The notes beneath the pieces were generated by a model. It was not told where the DNA came from. It did no database searches and saw only the letters and a program-made list of their open reading frames with translations. This document shows positions 9,034-18,654 of a stretch of DNA of 64,000 nt, one piece after another. The translations under genes were made by a program, and so were the position numbers. The DNA comes from Bacteroidales bacterium. Its GTDB lineage: Bacteria > Bacteroidota > Bacteroidia > Bacteroidales > Tenuifilaceae. The stretch lies in the NCBI GenBank assembly GCA_003818205.1, contig RPRQ01000015.1, positions 1 through 64,000 on the forward strand, written 5' to 3'. Position 1 is the first letter of the stretch, and every line of letters starts with the position of its first letter.

Positions 9034-10632
9034 ATGAAAAATATTCTTATATCATTAACAGTTACGTTGCAATTACTATTTGCATCTGCTGTTTTTGCAC
9101 AAACTGACCCTGTTGTGCAAAAAATTATCGAAATTGGCAAGGTCGATAATCAAACCATGAAGCATCTCGATATCCTCTGCAACCGATTTGGCGGCAGACC
9201 CATTGGCTCTGACGCCTATGACAATGCAGCAGAATGGGCTGCTAGCAAGTTCAAGGAGTGGGGAATGCAAGTGGAAATGGATGAATCGGGAACCCTTCCC
9301 GTTGGTTTTAACCGTGGCCCTTGGTTTGGTAGAATGCTAAGCGATAATGGAATGATCCTGCACTTTGCAACACCCTCTTATACCTCGGGTACGAAGGGTG
9401 TTCAAAAAGGGCACGTTCTTATTGAACCAAAAACTCAAGGTGAATTCAACCGCATGAAAGGCAAGTTGAAAGGCGCATGGATCCTCGTAGGGGGGACAAA
9501 TGCTGGCTGGCCTATAGACTTCTCGAAAAAGGCGGATGCTGAACGGGCAAAAATTATTGCCGAAAACGCAAAAATCGAAAAGAAGAACGACTCCATCAAC
9601 ATGATTAACTGGATGAGCCGAGGCTCTGGGGCAAAAGCCATCGACCCCCTACCCATGAAGGAGGAACCAGGATTATTCTACCGCCAGATGATCGATGCAG
9701 GTATTCTTGGAATCATTCAGTCGTCCCATGTCCCAATTAATGCGCTATACGACAGGAAAAATATCGATAGCATGACCTTTGAAACTTTACCTACAACCCC
9801 CGATATTAAGCTGGATGAGCATCAGTATAAGATTATCGAGCAGATGGTAAAAGAGCGACGAACCTTTGAGCTGGAATTCGATATTCGCAACCATTTCAAA
9901 ATGGGACCTGTAAAATACCACAACGTAATCGGTATAATCCCCGGCACAGAATTCCCCAATGAGTATGTAATAATGGGTGGACATCTCGATGCCTTCGATG
10001 TTGCAACTGGAGGCGTTGACGATGGGTCAGGAATGACACCAGCCATGGAAGCGGCTCGCCTAATCATGAAAGCAGGAGGCAAACCAAAACGTACAATTCT
10101 AGTATGCCTATGGGCTGGCGAAGAGTTTGGTCTTTTAGGCTCTACTAGCTGGGTGGAAAAAAACAAGGATAAACTCGATAAAATATCGAATATGTTTAAC
10201 CGCGATGGCGGACCAACAGTTGCCAACAGTCTAAGTGTTTCACAAGCCATGTGGACTGACATTGAAAAAATATGCCAGCCATTGAATAGCATCAATCCTG
10301 ATTTCCCTTTCACGCTAAAGAAAAGGGAGCCTAGAGAAAAACCTAAAAAGGCTGCGGGAACCGATAGTGGTCCATTTTCAGTTAAGGGAATCCCAACAAT
10401 GACTTTCGGCACTGACGACCCCAAAGGTTATGACTTCAATTATGGTGAAATTTGGCATACCGAAAGAGACCTTTACAATAAGAGCATCCCAGAATATCAG
10501 GAGCATACATCGATTGTAACAGCCATTGTTATTTATGGCATTGCAAATCTCGATCATCTTCTTTCACGCGATGGATATTACCTACCTGAGAAAAAGGTTG
10601 AAGAGAAAAAGGATACAAAAAAGAAGAAATAA
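9034..10632 (+). CDS. secreted M28-family zinc metallopeptidase
   Basis: A 532-residue protein with a signal peptide (about residues 1-22, ending FAQ). The M28 metal site is visible: H317-L-D319, D329 (or D330) in GVDDGSG, the catalytic Glu in WAGEEF (E363-E364), and a late His in GEIWHTERD. A protease-associated-like insert covers about residues 100-260. The Lys-rich tail of about 17 residues is low complexity. It probably acts as an aminopeptidase or carboxypeptidase in the periplasm or outside the cell. A terminator follows immediately, so it is monocistronic. Confidence 0.9.
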   Translation: MKNILISLTVTLQLLFASAVFAQTDPVVQKIIEIGKVDNQTMKHLDILCNRFGGRPIGSDAYDNAAEWAASKFKEWGMQVEMDESGTLPVGFNRGPWFGRMLSDNGMILHFATPSYTSGTKGVQKGHVLIEPKTQGEFNRMKGKLKGAWILVGGTNAGWPIDFSKKADAERAKIIAENAKIEKKNDSINMINWMSRGSGAKAIDPLPMKEEPGLFYRQMIDAGILGIIQSSHVPINALYDRKNIDSMTFETLPTTPDIKLDEHQYKIIEQMVKERRTFELEFDIRNHFKMGPVKYHNVIGIIPGTEFPNEYVIMGGHLDAFDVATGGVDDGSGMTPAMEAARLIMKAGGKPKRTILVCLWAGEEFGLLGSTSWVEKNKDKLDKISNMFNRDGGPTVANSLSVSQAMWTDIEKICQPLNSINPDFPFTLKKREPREKPKKAAGTDSGPFSVKGIPTMTFGTDDPKGYDFNYGEIWHTERDLYNKSIPEYQEHTSIVTAIVIYGIANLDHLLSRDGYYLPEKKVEEKKDTKKKK

Positions 10633-10658
10633 GCAATTTGTCATCCTATCATATTTAA

Positions 10659-10686
10659 ACCCACCGAAGAATCGGTGGGTTTTTTT
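10659..10686 (+). terminator. rho-independent terminator after M28 peptidase gene
   Basis: ACCCACCGA, an AAGA loop and TCGGTGGGT are followed by a run of T. A TACCTTTG motif right after it (10686-10693) could be the -7 element for grpE, but no matching -33 TTTG was found. Confidence 0.85.
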
Positions 10687-10769
10687 ACCTTTGTGCCAAT
10701 TTGACCGAAGGGTATCAATGGCAAGCTATTTGTTAAACCTTGATGACTGAAAAATAACGATATCAACAT

Positions 10770-11354
10770 ATGACAAGGAAAAAGAATATACACAAGGAAG
10801 TTATTGACGAACAAATTTTAGACCCAACAGCCATTGATTCCGCTACTTTTCTCAATAACAACGTAGAAGGGAGAAAAGATTCGGAGGAGAAAAAAGCAGA
10901 AGAAAACCCAATTGAAAAAATTCAAGCCCAACTTGATGAAATGAAAGATAAATATCTCCGTCTTTCAGCTGAATTTGACAACTACCGTAAACGTTCTCTA
11001 AAAGAGAAAATGGATTTAACAAGATACGCATCGGAGGATGTTTTACAATCCATACTACCTGTAGTAGATGATTTTGAAAGGGCTATCGCAAGTATGGAAA
11101 TTTCATCCGATATGGATGCAATCAAGCAAGGATTACACCTGATTTCTAATAAATTCAGTGATTTCTTAAAAACCAAAGGGGTTTCAGAGATCGAAGCCAT
11201 TGGGAAAGAGCTAAACACTGATATTCACGAGGCCATAACCAAAATACCTGTTCAGGAAGAGGAGAAGAAAGGCAAGATTGTTGATGTAATCCTTAAAGGT
11301 TATACCCTCAACGACAAGGTCATCCGATTCTCGAAAGTTGTTATTGGCGAATAG
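10770..11354 (+). CDS. grpE: GrpE nucleotide exchange factor
   Basis: A 194-residue protein: an acidic, variable N-terminus of about 50 residues, a long coiled coil (about 50-95, with EFDNYRKR), and the conserved C-terminal beta domain (VLKGYTLNDKVIRFSKVVI). It releases ADP from DnaK. The dnaJ gene follows after 18 bases, the usual heat-shock pairing; dnaK is not in this window. Confidence 0.95.
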   Translation: MTRKKNIHKEVIDEQILDPTAIDSATFLNNNVEGRKDSEEKKAEENPIEKIQAQLDEMKDKYLRLSAEFDNYRKRSLKEKMDLTRYASEDVLQSILPVVDDFERAIASMEISSDMDAIKQGLHLISNKFSDFLKTKGVSEIEAIGKELNTDIHEAITKIPVQEEEKKGKIVDVILKGYTLNDKVIRFSKVVIGE

Positions 11355-11372
11355 GTATAGCAAAAACATATT

Positions 11373-12521
11373 ATGGGTAAAAGAGACTACTACGAGATAC
11401 TTGGATTACAGCGCGACGCTTCGAAGGACGAGATTAAAAAGGCATATCGTAAGATGGCCATTAAATATCACCCCGATAAAAACCCAGGCGATAAAAAGTC
11501 GGAGGATCACTTCAAGGAGGCAGCCGAAGCCTACGAGGTTCTCAGCGATGACAATAAAAGAGCTCGCTATGACCAATTTGGTCATGCTGGCATGAATGGC
11601 GGCGGCGGTGGCGGTTTCTCGGGTAGAGGAATGACTGTTGAAGATATCTTCTCGCAATTCGGTGATATTTTCGGAGGGCACTTCGGTGGATTCGGCGGAT
11701 TTGGTGGCGGTAGAAGTTCGCAACGCGTAAATAAAGGCTCAGATCTGCGTGTTAAGGTAAAGTTAAACCTTTCAGAGGTTGCAAACGGTGTCGAAAAAAA
11801 GATAAAGGTAAACAAATACGTTTCATGCAACACATGCCATGGAACAGGCGCTGCTGGCGGCTCATCGTATAGCACTTGTACTTCCTGCCGTGGCTCAGGG
11901 TATGTTACCCGAATTGCCAATACCATGCTCGGCCAGATGCAAACTACAAGCCCCTGCCCTACATGTAGCGGCGAGGGTAAAATAATCACCAATAAGTGCA
12001 CAAGTTGTAGCGGTGAAGGTGTTGTTCGCGACGATGAGGTAATTTCAATCAAAATACCCGCAGGGGTTGCCGAAGGAATGCAGATGAGCGTTTCGGGTCG
12101 AGGAAATGCTGCTCGCAGGGGTGGTGTAAACGGCGATTTGCTTGTTATGATCGAGGAGGAGAAAAACCCCGACCTAATCCGCGATGGCAACGACCTAATT
12201 TACAACCTTTACCTAAGCTTCCCTGAAGCCACCCTTGGTGCACCAATTGAAATACCCACCGTAGATGGTAAAGTGAAGATTAAGATCGATCCAGGAACAC
12301 AACCTGGCAAAGTCTTAAGGTTAAAGGGAAAAGGAATCCCTGATGTGAATGGCTACGGGAAAGGCGACTTATTGGTTACCATCAATGTTTGGGTACCAAG
12401 AACCCTAACAAAGGAAGAAAAAGCCACCATCGAAAAGTTTGCCAAATCGGAGAACTTTGAGCCAAATCCCGAAAGTGGAGAGAGAAATTTTTTCGAAAAG
12501 ATGAGAGGTTTTTTTGAATAA
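11373..12521 (+). CDS. dnaJ: chaperone DnaJ
   Basis: A 382-residue type I DnaJ: J domain with the HPD motif (YHPDKNPG), a Gly/Phe-rich region (about 72-110), four zinc-binding repeats ([32 protein letters not shown]) and a C-terminal substrate-binding domain. It is the co-chaperone that stimulates the DnaK ATPase, cotranscribed with grpE. Length and domains are complete. Confidence 0.97.
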   Translation: MGKRDYYEILGLQRDASKDEIKKAYRKMAIKYHPDKNPGDKKSEDHFKEAAEAYEVLSDDNKRARYDQFGHAGMNGGGGGGFSGRGMTVEDIFSQFGDIFGGHFGGFGGFGGGRSSQRVNKGSDLRVKVKLNLSEVANGVEKKIKVNKYVSCNTCHGTGAAGGSSYSTCTSCRGSGYVTRIANTMLGQMQTTSPCPTCSGEGKIITNKCTSCSGEGVVRDDEVISIKIPAGVAEGMQMSVSGRGNAARRGGVNGDLLVMIEEEKNPDLIRDGNDLIYNLYLSFPEATLGAPIEIPTVDGKVKIKIDPGTQPGKVLRLKGKGIPDVNGYGKGDLLVTINVWVPRTLTKEEKATIEKFAKSENFEPNPESGERNFFEKMRGFFE

Positions 12522-12559
12522 GAAATTGTAGGCTATCGTTCTTTATAATATTGAAAAGC

Positions 12560-12590
12560 AATCCCTGAAGTTAATTTCAGGGATTTTGGT
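12560..12590 (+). terminator. rho-independent terminator after dnaJ
   Basis: AATCCCTGAA, a short loop and TTCAGGGATT followed by TTGGTTTT, 38 bases after the dnaJ stop. Confidence 0.8.
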
Positions 12591-12723
12591 TTTAACACGA
12601 AGTCTCACGAAGGAAATATCAAAAAGGCGCATTAATAATCTCTGAAACATATTACCTAGGATTCCTTTTTGTATCCCTTAGTATTCCTTGTATGCCAACA
12701 GGAAAGTTAGTGATTACTGTTAA

Positions 12724-12997
12724 AAAATATGGCTCTATTCTAAATAATGAATGATTATTATGAGATTAGCCAGTGGTTAAGATGTATAGTACTTCGAGTG
12801 CCTAAAGTACTTCAAGTACTTAGAGTTATTGAAAAGGAAATCGGAAGTGAAATAAGTGTGAAGAGAGACAACCAGTAATATTGCAACTCAACTGTTAGTC
12901 ACTTGTTACATTCTCCTTAACTCTAAGTACTCTAGGCATTTGAAGTACTTTAGGCACTATTAATCAACCAATATCTAGAAAAGAGCCAAAAATATTT
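12724..12997. repeat. long imperfect inverted-repeat element
   Basis: The 556-base gap 12522-13077 has no gene beyond the dnaJ terminator. It contains inner arms at 12797-12828 (AGTGCCTAAAGTACTTCAAG..) and 12917-12958 (its inverse, ..GAAGTACTTTAGGCACT). Outer partial arms are AAATATGGCTCTATTCTA near 12726 and TAGAAAAGAGCCAAAAATA near 12976. The AGTGCCTAAAGTGCC motif recurs just after the permease gene at 15393-15430. It looks like a non-coding MITE-like or dispersed repeat element. Confidence 0.6.
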
Positions 12998-13077
12998 GTA
13001 GCTTTTCTCATACGACCGATACTAATTAATTATTAAATTCGAATTGTATTATTTAACTCTATAAATCTAATATTATT

Positions 13078-14019
13078 ATGAACCTTTTAACCGCTGAACA
13101 CGTTGAGAAACGATACGCAAATCACCTTGCACTCGATGATGTGAGCATTGCCGTTCCTGAAAAAAGCATCTTTGGTCTTCTTGGTCCAAACGGTGCGGGA
13201 AAAACAACGCTTATTAGAATAATAAACCAAATAACTGGTCCAGACAAGGGTGAAATCACTTTTGCAGGTCGAAAAATGAAGGCTGAAGACATCTACCAAA
13301 TTGGATATCTCCCCGAAGAGCGTGGTCTATATAAAAAGATGAAGGTTGGGGAACAGGCCCTTTACCTTTCACAACTCAAAGGGATTAGTAAGTCCGATGC
13401 CATAAAGCAGCTGAAATACTGGTTTGAAAAATTCGAAATTCAGAGTTGGTGGGACAAAAAGGTTGAAGAGCTATCGAAGGGTATGGCGCAAAAGGTTCAA
13501 TTTATTACAACCATCATCCATGAGCCCAAGTTACTTATATTCGATGAGCCATTCAGCGGATTCGACCCAATTAACGCAAACCTTCTGAAAGAAGAAATTT
13601 TAAACCTAAAGGCAAAGGGAGCAACCATTATCTTCTCGACCCATAACATGGGTTCGGTTGAAGAGCTCTGCGACCATATTGCCCTTATCAATAAATCAAG
13701 GAATATTCTACATGGTCCCATCAACGAGGTTCGCCAAAAATACGGTAGTAACATTTTTGAATTATCCTTTAGGGGTGAAACAAATAGGTTGGCTGCATGC
13801 CTCGATTCAAACTACTCGTTGGTTAGCGACACGGATGAAGCCGGCATTAAAAAAGCTCTTATTAAAGTCATCAACCCATCATCGGATAATCGTCTTCTGA
13901 ACCTAGCGCTCCCTGAAGTGGAGATTATCGGTTTTAATCAGGTTATCCCTAGCATGAACGATATTTTCATTCAGGTTGTTCAGGACTATAACCGAGATAA
14001 TGGCGTAACCGCCAACTAA
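13078..14019 (+). CDS. ABC transporter ATP-binding protein, NatA-like
   Basis: A 313-residue protein: Walker A GPNGAGKTT near residue 36-44, an atypical signature (ELSKGMAQK instead of LSGGQ), Walker B LLIFDEPFSGFDP, H-loop STHNM, and a C-terminal DUF4162-type extension of about 80 residues. It forms a two-gene operon with the permease 24 bases downstream. Members of this pair type (NatAB/YhaQ-like) export Na+ or unknown substrates; function is inferred only to the family. Confidence 0.88.
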   Translation: MNLLTAEHVEKRYANHLALDDVSIAVPEKSIFGLLGPNGAGKTTLIRIINQITGPDKGEITFAGRKMKAEDIYQIGYLPEERGLYKKMKVGEQALYLSQLKGISKSDAIKQLKYWFEKFEIQSWWDKKVEELSKGMAQKVQFITTIIHEPKLLIFDEPFSGFDPINANLLKEEILNLKAKGATIIFSTHNMGSVEELCDHIALINKSRNILHGPINEVRQKYGSNIFELSFRGETNRLAACLDSNYSLVSDTDEAGIKKALIKVINPSSDNRLLNLALPEVEIIGFNQVIPSMNDIFIQVVQDYNRDNGVTAN

Positions 14020-14043
14020 TTTATAACCACTAAAAAAAAAGCC

Positions 14044-15393
14044 ATGAACAAGATATTACTAATCATCGAACGAGAATTTATGTCGAGGGTTAAGAAAAAA
14101 TCCTTCATCATAATGACACTTCTTACCCCTATCCTATTTGCAGCTCTAATGGTAGGTCCAAGCCTCCTTGCATCGATGGAGAGCACAGAACTAACAAAGA
14201 TTGCTGTAATCGATGAATCAAAAAGTTTCGAAGGGAAAATTAAAGAAACCGAATATATCAAAATTAACTTCCTAAGTAATGCGACAACCGAGGATTTCAA
14301 GAAAGACTTCGAAGAATCGGGTTATTACGCACTGCTTTATATCAACAAGACTGCTATAAGTAACCCCGACAGCATTATTCTATACTCAAACAAACAACCA
14401 TCCATCGATATTGTGACCCATATCTCAAAAGCTATTGAGAAAGAGGTTGAGGCTAATAAACTTAAGGCATACAAGATTGAGAACATCGAGGAGATAATGA
14501 AAGCCATTAAAACTAACATTGATGTTAGAACTATCAAATGGTCAAAGGATGGCGAAGAAAAGGAGAGCAACCAATTTGTAACCATGGGAATTGCATACAT
14601 TATGAGTTTCTTGATGTATATGATGGTTTTACTTTTCGGAACTCAGGTAATGCAGGGTGTTATTGAGGAAAAAACAAATAGAGTAGTAGAAGTTATCATA
14701 TCTTCGGTTAAACCATTCCAGCTGATGATGGGTAAAATTCTAGGTATTGCCGCTGTTTGTCTAGTCCAAATTCTTTCATGGATAGTTCTCACCTATGCCA
14801 TTGGAACAATCACCATATCAATTGTTGCCGATAAAGCAGCACCCGTAAAAACCGAGCAGGCAAAAAAAATGGCTACCAACGAGTTGCAGCAACAAAACAT
14901 ATCAGGAGATATAAAAACCCCTGAAAAATCGATGAGTTCAAATGAAATTATGAAACTCTTCGAAGGTCAAAACGTTTTGTTGATCCTTGGGAGTTTCATC
15001 TTCTACTTTCTATTCGGATTCTTGCTCTACGCTGCACTGTTTGCTGCCGTTGGCTCAGCAGTAGATAGCATAACTGATACTCAGCAGTTGGTAATGCCTA
15101 TAACTCTGCCGCTTATTCTATCTATAATCGTTATGATAAGCGGAATTAAATCACCCGATGGACCGCTTGCATTCTGGTTCTCGATGATACCATTAACATC
15201 GCCCATTATCATGCTAACCCGTATTCCATTCGGAGTACCCGTTTGGCAACTCGCCCTATCTGCAACGATCCTCGTACTCTCCTTCATTGTCGTTACCTGG
15301 ATGGCGGCAAAAATCTATCGCACAGGAATTTTGCTTTACGGCAAGAAATATTCTTGGGCAGAGATGTGGAAATGGATAAGGTATAAGAACTAA
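14044..15393 (+). CDS. ABC-2 family permease, NatB-like
   Basis: A 449-residue protein with one N-terminal membrane segment (about residues 20-42), a large extracytoplasmic domain (about 43-180) and five to six C-terminal membrane segments. It includes the conserved EEKTNRVVEVIISSVKP motif of ABC2_membrane_3 permeases. It is the partner of the ATPase just upstream. Confidence 0.88.
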   Translation: MNKILLIIEREFMSRVKKKSFIIMTLLTPILFAALMVGPSLLASMESTELTKIAVIDESKSFEGKIKETEYIKINFLSNATTEDFKKDFEESGYYALLYINKTAISNPDSIILYSNKQPSIDIVTHISKAIEKEVEANKLKAYKIENIEEIMKAIKTNIDVRTIKWSKDGEEKESNQFVTMGIAYIMSFLMYMMVLLFGTQVMQGVIEEKTNRVVEVIISSVKPFQLMMGKILGIAAVCLVQILSWIVLTYAIGTITISIVADKAAPVKTEQAKKMATNELQQQNISGDIKTPEKSMSSNEIMKLFEGQNVLLILGSFIFYFLFGFLLYAALFAAVGSAVDSITDTQQLVMPITLPLILSIIVMISGIKSPDGPLAFWFSMIPLTSPIIMLTRIPFGVPVWQLALSATILVLSFIVVTWMAAKIYRTGILLYGKKYSWAEMWKWIRYKN

Positions 15394-15504
15394 GTGCCTT
15401 GAGTGCCTAAAGTGCCTTGAGTACTTGAAGTTTATTCACCACAGTAGACACAGTAGGACGCAATAGAATTAAAAAACTATGTGATCTATTGTGCCTATTG
15501 TGGT
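15393..15504. repeat. dispersed repeat remnants (AGTGCC and CACCACAGTAG inverted repeat)
   Basis: Directly after the permease stop come two AGTGCCT-type units. Then ACCACAGTAGACACAGTAG (15438-15456) pairs imperfectly with CTATTGTGCCTATTGTGGT (15486-15504). The arrangement matches the other intergenic inverted-repeat elements here. Confidence 0.5.
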
Positions 15505-15548
15505 TATCTTTTTTTGAAATTTGATTTTTGTCTTTTGTCTTAATCATT

Positions 15549-16181
15549 ATGATAAACAATCTAGCCAGATCAGTTAAAGAGCTTTGCCAACACGACTCCT
15601 CCGGTCACGATTGGTGGCATATCCACAGGGTTGTTAACCTAGCAAAAAACATTGGAAGTAAAGAGGGAGCCGATTTGCCTATTGTTGAAACAGCGGCACT
15701 ACTTCATGATTTAGACGATTGGAAATTAACTTCTAATAATCAAGAAAATCTACCCAATGCTCGAGCGCTATTAATTGAATATGGCGCAACCGCTGAGCTT
15801 ACTGAAAGGGTCATAACAATTATCAACGAAGTATCTTTCAAAGGTGCAGGGGTCGATACAAAACCAACCTCCATTGAGGCCATGGTAGTGCAGGATGCCG
15901 ATAGGCTCGATGCCATCGGGGCAATTGGAATTGCAAGAACATTTGCTTACGGTGGGTACAAAAATCAACCCATGCACAACCCAAACCTCAAACCGGCTCT
16001 ACACAATAGCTACGAGGACTATAAAAGCATGCGAACCTCAACCATTAACCATTTCTACGAAAAACTTCTCCTATTAAAGGATCGACTTAACACCAAAACA
16101 GCAATAGAGCTAGCCATTCAACGGCATCGATTCATGGAGCAATTTCTTGAGCAGTTCTATGCTGAATGGAACATCGATTAG
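15549..16181 (+). CDS. HD-domain phosphohydrolase
   Basis: About 210 residues from the ATG at 15549; a TTG at 15528 would add seven residues but is less likely. It has HDWWHIHRV and LLHDLDDWK, the HD-domain metal ligands, and a later conserved VVQDADRLDAIGAIGIART, typical of the YedJ/YpgQ-like family of small HD hydrolases. It is probably a cytoplasmic nucleotide or phosphate-ester hydrolase; the substrate is unknown. Confidence 0.85.
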   Translation: MINNLARSVKELCQHDSSGHDWWHIHRVVNLAKNIGSKEGADLPIVETAALLHDLDDWKLTSNNQENLPNARALLIEYGATAELTERVITIINEVSFKGAGVDTKPTSIEAMVVQDADRLDAIGAIGIARTFAYGGYKNQPMHNPNLKPALHNSYEDYKSMRTSTINHFYEKLLLLKDRLNTKTAIELAIQRHRFMEQFLEQFYAEWNID

Positions 16182-16302
16182 CTGTTAGTTGACAGTTAAC
16201 TGTTGTCAGGTTAACATAAAATATTGCTTATTCTTGCGGATCAACCGTCAACTCACAACCGTCAACTAATTTTACTACTTTTACCCTCAAATCAATAACC
16301 CT

Positions 16303-17235
16303 ATGCGCATTGCCATTATCGATATGGGAACAAATACCTTTAACCTATTGGTTGCAGAAACTAATGGCGATAATCAATATGAGACCATTCATAACAGCAA
16401 ATGCTTTGTTAAACTCGGCGAAGGTGGAATAGATAGGAAGTATATTGCCCCCGAAGCATGGGAGCGTGGCTTGGAAGCCATAAGAACTCATATGTCAACG
16501 ATTTCAAACTTCAACGTTGATAGGGTATTTGCCTTTGCCACCTCAGCAACCCGTGATGCCGAAAACGGAGCAAGTTTTGTTGAGGAAATTTTGAAGAAGC
16601 ACAACCTAAAGGTGAACATTATCAAGGGTGAACAGGAAGCACTTTTAATTTATCAAGGAGTTAGGCAAGCGATTGATTTAGGTAGTAATATCAATCTTAT
16701 CCTTGATATTGGGGGTGGTAGCAACGAGGTAATCCTTTGTAATGCAAAGCAAGTATTCTGGATGCACAGCTTCAATTTAGGCATACAAAGACTTCTAAAT
16801 CAGTTTAACCCTAGCGACCCCATTACCCCTGATGAGGTAAAAAGGGTTGAGCAGTTTCTATCAGCTGAGCTACAACCACTACTAAATGCCTCTTTAGCGC
16901 ACACTCCCATTCGATTAGTTGGCAGTTCAGGCTCATTCGACACATACCGAAGTCTGCTAGCACATGCAGGAATCATACCCATTACAAAGCATTGCTCAGC
17001 CGAAATACCTTTGGACCAATATTTACAGCTACATCAAAAGTTATTGAAATCAACCAGGTTGGAACGCCTTGCCATGAAGGGCATGGAGTCCATTCGGGTT
17101 GACTTTATTGTATTGGCATCAATTTTTACTAATTTTATAATCTGTAAGTTGGGGGTAGAATCAATCGCCCAATCGAATTACGCCCTTAAAGAAGGAGCTT
17201 TGTGGGGGATACTGAACGATGTGCAATCTGACTAG
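16303..17235 (+). CDS. Ppx/GppA-family phosphatase
   Basis: A 310-residue single-module Ppx/GppA protein with IDMGTNTFNLL (phosphate 1 loop), ATSATRDAENG, and LDIGGGSNEVI (phosphate 2 loop). It lacks the C-terminal HD-like module of full-length exopolyphosphatases, which is normal for the short form. The predicted role is exopolyphosphatase or guanosine pentaphosphate phosphohydrolase; the sequence does not separate the two. Confidence 0.9.
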   Translation: MRIAIIDMGTNTFNLLVAETNGDNQYETIHNSKCFVKLGEGGIDRKYIAPEAWERGLEAIRTHMSTISNFNVDRVFAFATSATRDAENGASFVEEILKKHNLKVNIIKGEQEALLIYQGVRQAIDLGSNINLILDIGGGSNEVILCNAKQVFWMHSFNLGIQRLLNQFNPSDPITPDEVKRVEQFLSAELQPLLNASLAHTPIRLVGSSGSFDTYRSLLAHAGIIPITKHCSAEIPLDQYLQLHQKLLKSTRLERLAMKGMESIRVDFIVLASIFTNFIICKLGVESIAQSNYALKEGALWGILNDVQSD

Positions 17236-17282
17236 TATTGAATACTTAAAAGGCTTAAAATTGATAAGTTGGAAACAATGAA

Positions 17283-17358
17283 ATATTGGAATGATGGAGT
17301 AATGGAAATAGAAAGACACCGTAAACATCTAGTTTTACTATTCCATCATTCCAATATT
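17283..17358. repeat. inverted repeat ATATTGGAATGATGGA
   Basis: ATATTGGAATGATGGAGTA (from 17283) pairs with TACTATTCCATCATTCCAAT (17337-17356). A GC-rich palindrome follows directly at 17360-17414, and then ATCATTCCA again, so the palindrome splits a larger repeat. Confidence 0.65.
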
Positions 17359-17359
17359 C

Positions 17360-17414
17360 CCTGCCTACTGCGCCTTTGCGTAGCCGCTTTGGCGGAGCAA
17401 GGCCGGCAGGCAGG
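17360..17414. repeat. CCTGCC...GGCAGG palindromic repeat with longer loop
   Basis: CCTGCCTACTGCGCC and GGCCGGCAGGCAGG flank about 25 bases (GCCGCTTTGGCGG forms an inner hairpin). It is inserted in the ATTCCAATATTCC inverted repeat. Confidence 0.65.
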
Positions 17415-17478
17415 CATCATTCCAAACATGCAATAATAGTAACAAAGATTAATATATTTTAGTTAAAAAAACTTCACC

Positions 17479-18645
17479 ATGTCCAAGATACTTGTAATTG
17501 ACGATGAGCGAGCTATCCGCAACACCCTAAAGGAAATCCTAGAGTTCGAAAAGCACGAGGTTGATATTGCTGAGGAGGGGGCAAGCGGGATTGAAATGTT
17601 TAAAGCGAACAGCTATGAAGTTGTGCTTTGCGATATCAAGATGCCCCAAATGGATGGCATTGAAGTGCTCGATAAACTGCAGGAGTATTCTGCCGAAACC
17701 CCTGTAATCATGATTTCGGGACATGGCAATATCGACACCGCAGTGGAGGCTATAAAAAAGGGGGCATACGATTTTATTGAAAAACCACTAGACCTGAACC
17801 GACTACTTATTACCATTCGCAACGCAACCGATAAGACAACGCTAATTCAAGAGACAAAGATTTTAAAAAAGAAGGTCAATAAAACCTACGATATCGTAGG
17901 TGAATCGGCTGCAATTACAAAAGTTAAGGAGATTATCGATAAGGTAGCACCCACCAGCTCAAGAGTGCTAATCACAGGGTCAAACGGAACAGGAAAGGAA
18001 CTTGTAGCCCGTTGGCTGCATGAGAAGAGCAATCGATCCGATATGCCATTCGTTGAAGTTAACTGCGCGGCCATTCCTTCAGAGCTGATTGAGAGCGAAC
18101 TTTTCGGTCACGAAAAGGGAGCATTCACCTCGGCCATTAAGCAGCGTAAAGGGAAGTTCGAGCAGGCCGATGGTGGAACCCTCTTCCTTGATGAGATTGG
18201 CGATATGAGCCTAAGTGCTCAAGCAAAGGTATTACGAGCCTTGCAAGAAAATAAGATTACTCGCGTTGGAAGCGATAAAGATATTGATGTAAATGTAAGG
18301 GTTATAGCAGCCACTAATAAAAACCTTCAAAAGGAGATTGAAACAGCCCAATTCCGGGAAGACCTTTACCACCGTTTAAGCGTAATCATCATCCACGTAC
18401 CTTCGCTAAACGATAGAGTTGAGGATATTCCAATGCTTACCGACCACTTCATTGAGTTGATTTGCGGAGAGCACGGAATGCCCAAGAAAACAATTACCCC
18501 CAAAGCCATCGAGGAGCTTAAAAAGATAAAATGGACAGGCAATATCCGCGAGTTCAGAAATGTAATCGAGCGGTTAATTATTCTTTGCAGCAAGGAGATT
18601 ACCGATCAGGATGTAAAGTCATTTGCTAGTCCTGTATTTCAGTAA
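17479..18645 (+). CDS. sigma-54 interacting response regulator without DNA-binding domain
   Basis: A 388-residue protein: receiver domain (phospho-acceptor D52 in LCDIKMP) and AAA+ sigma-54 activator domain (about 135-365, with GSNGTGKE as Walker A, GAFTSA as the sigma-54 contact loop and LFLDEIGDM as Walker B). NtrC-type proteins are usually about 450 residues and end in a Fis-type helix-turn-helix. Here the protein stops about 20 residues after the AAA+ lid, so no DNA-binding domain is present. No partner kinase gene is adjacent. It probably activates sigma-54 from solution or through a partner. Confidence 0.92.
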   Translation: MSKILVIDDERAIRNTLKEILEFEKHEVDIAEEGASGIEMFKANSYEVVLCDIKMPQMDGIEVLDKLQEYSAETPVIMISGHGNIDTAVEAIKKGAYDFIEKPLDLNRLLITIRNATDKTTLIQETKILKKKVNKTYDIVGESAAITKVKEIIDKVAPTSSRVLITGSNGTGKELVARWLHEKSNRSDMPFVEVNCAAIPSELIESELFGHEKGAFTSAIKQRKGKFEQADGGTLFLDEIGDMSLSAQAKVLRALQENKITRVGSDKDIDVNVRVIAATNKNLQKEIETAQFREDLYHRLSVIIIHVPSLNDRVEDIPMLTDHFIELICGEHGMPKKTITPKAIEELKKIKWTGNIREFRNVIERLIILCSKEITDQDVKSFASPVFQ

Positions 18646-18654
18646 CACCCAGTT

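Noticed and set aside
9822-10424. 200-codon minus-strand frame opposite the M28 peptidase
   Set aside because: It overlaps the catalytic core of a clear gene and has no recognisable domain or ribosome site.
11582-12190. Long open frame on the minus strand opposite dnaJ
   Set aside because: It is the mirror of a well-conserved gene, is rich in Pro and Ser from Gly codons on the other strand, and has no motif.
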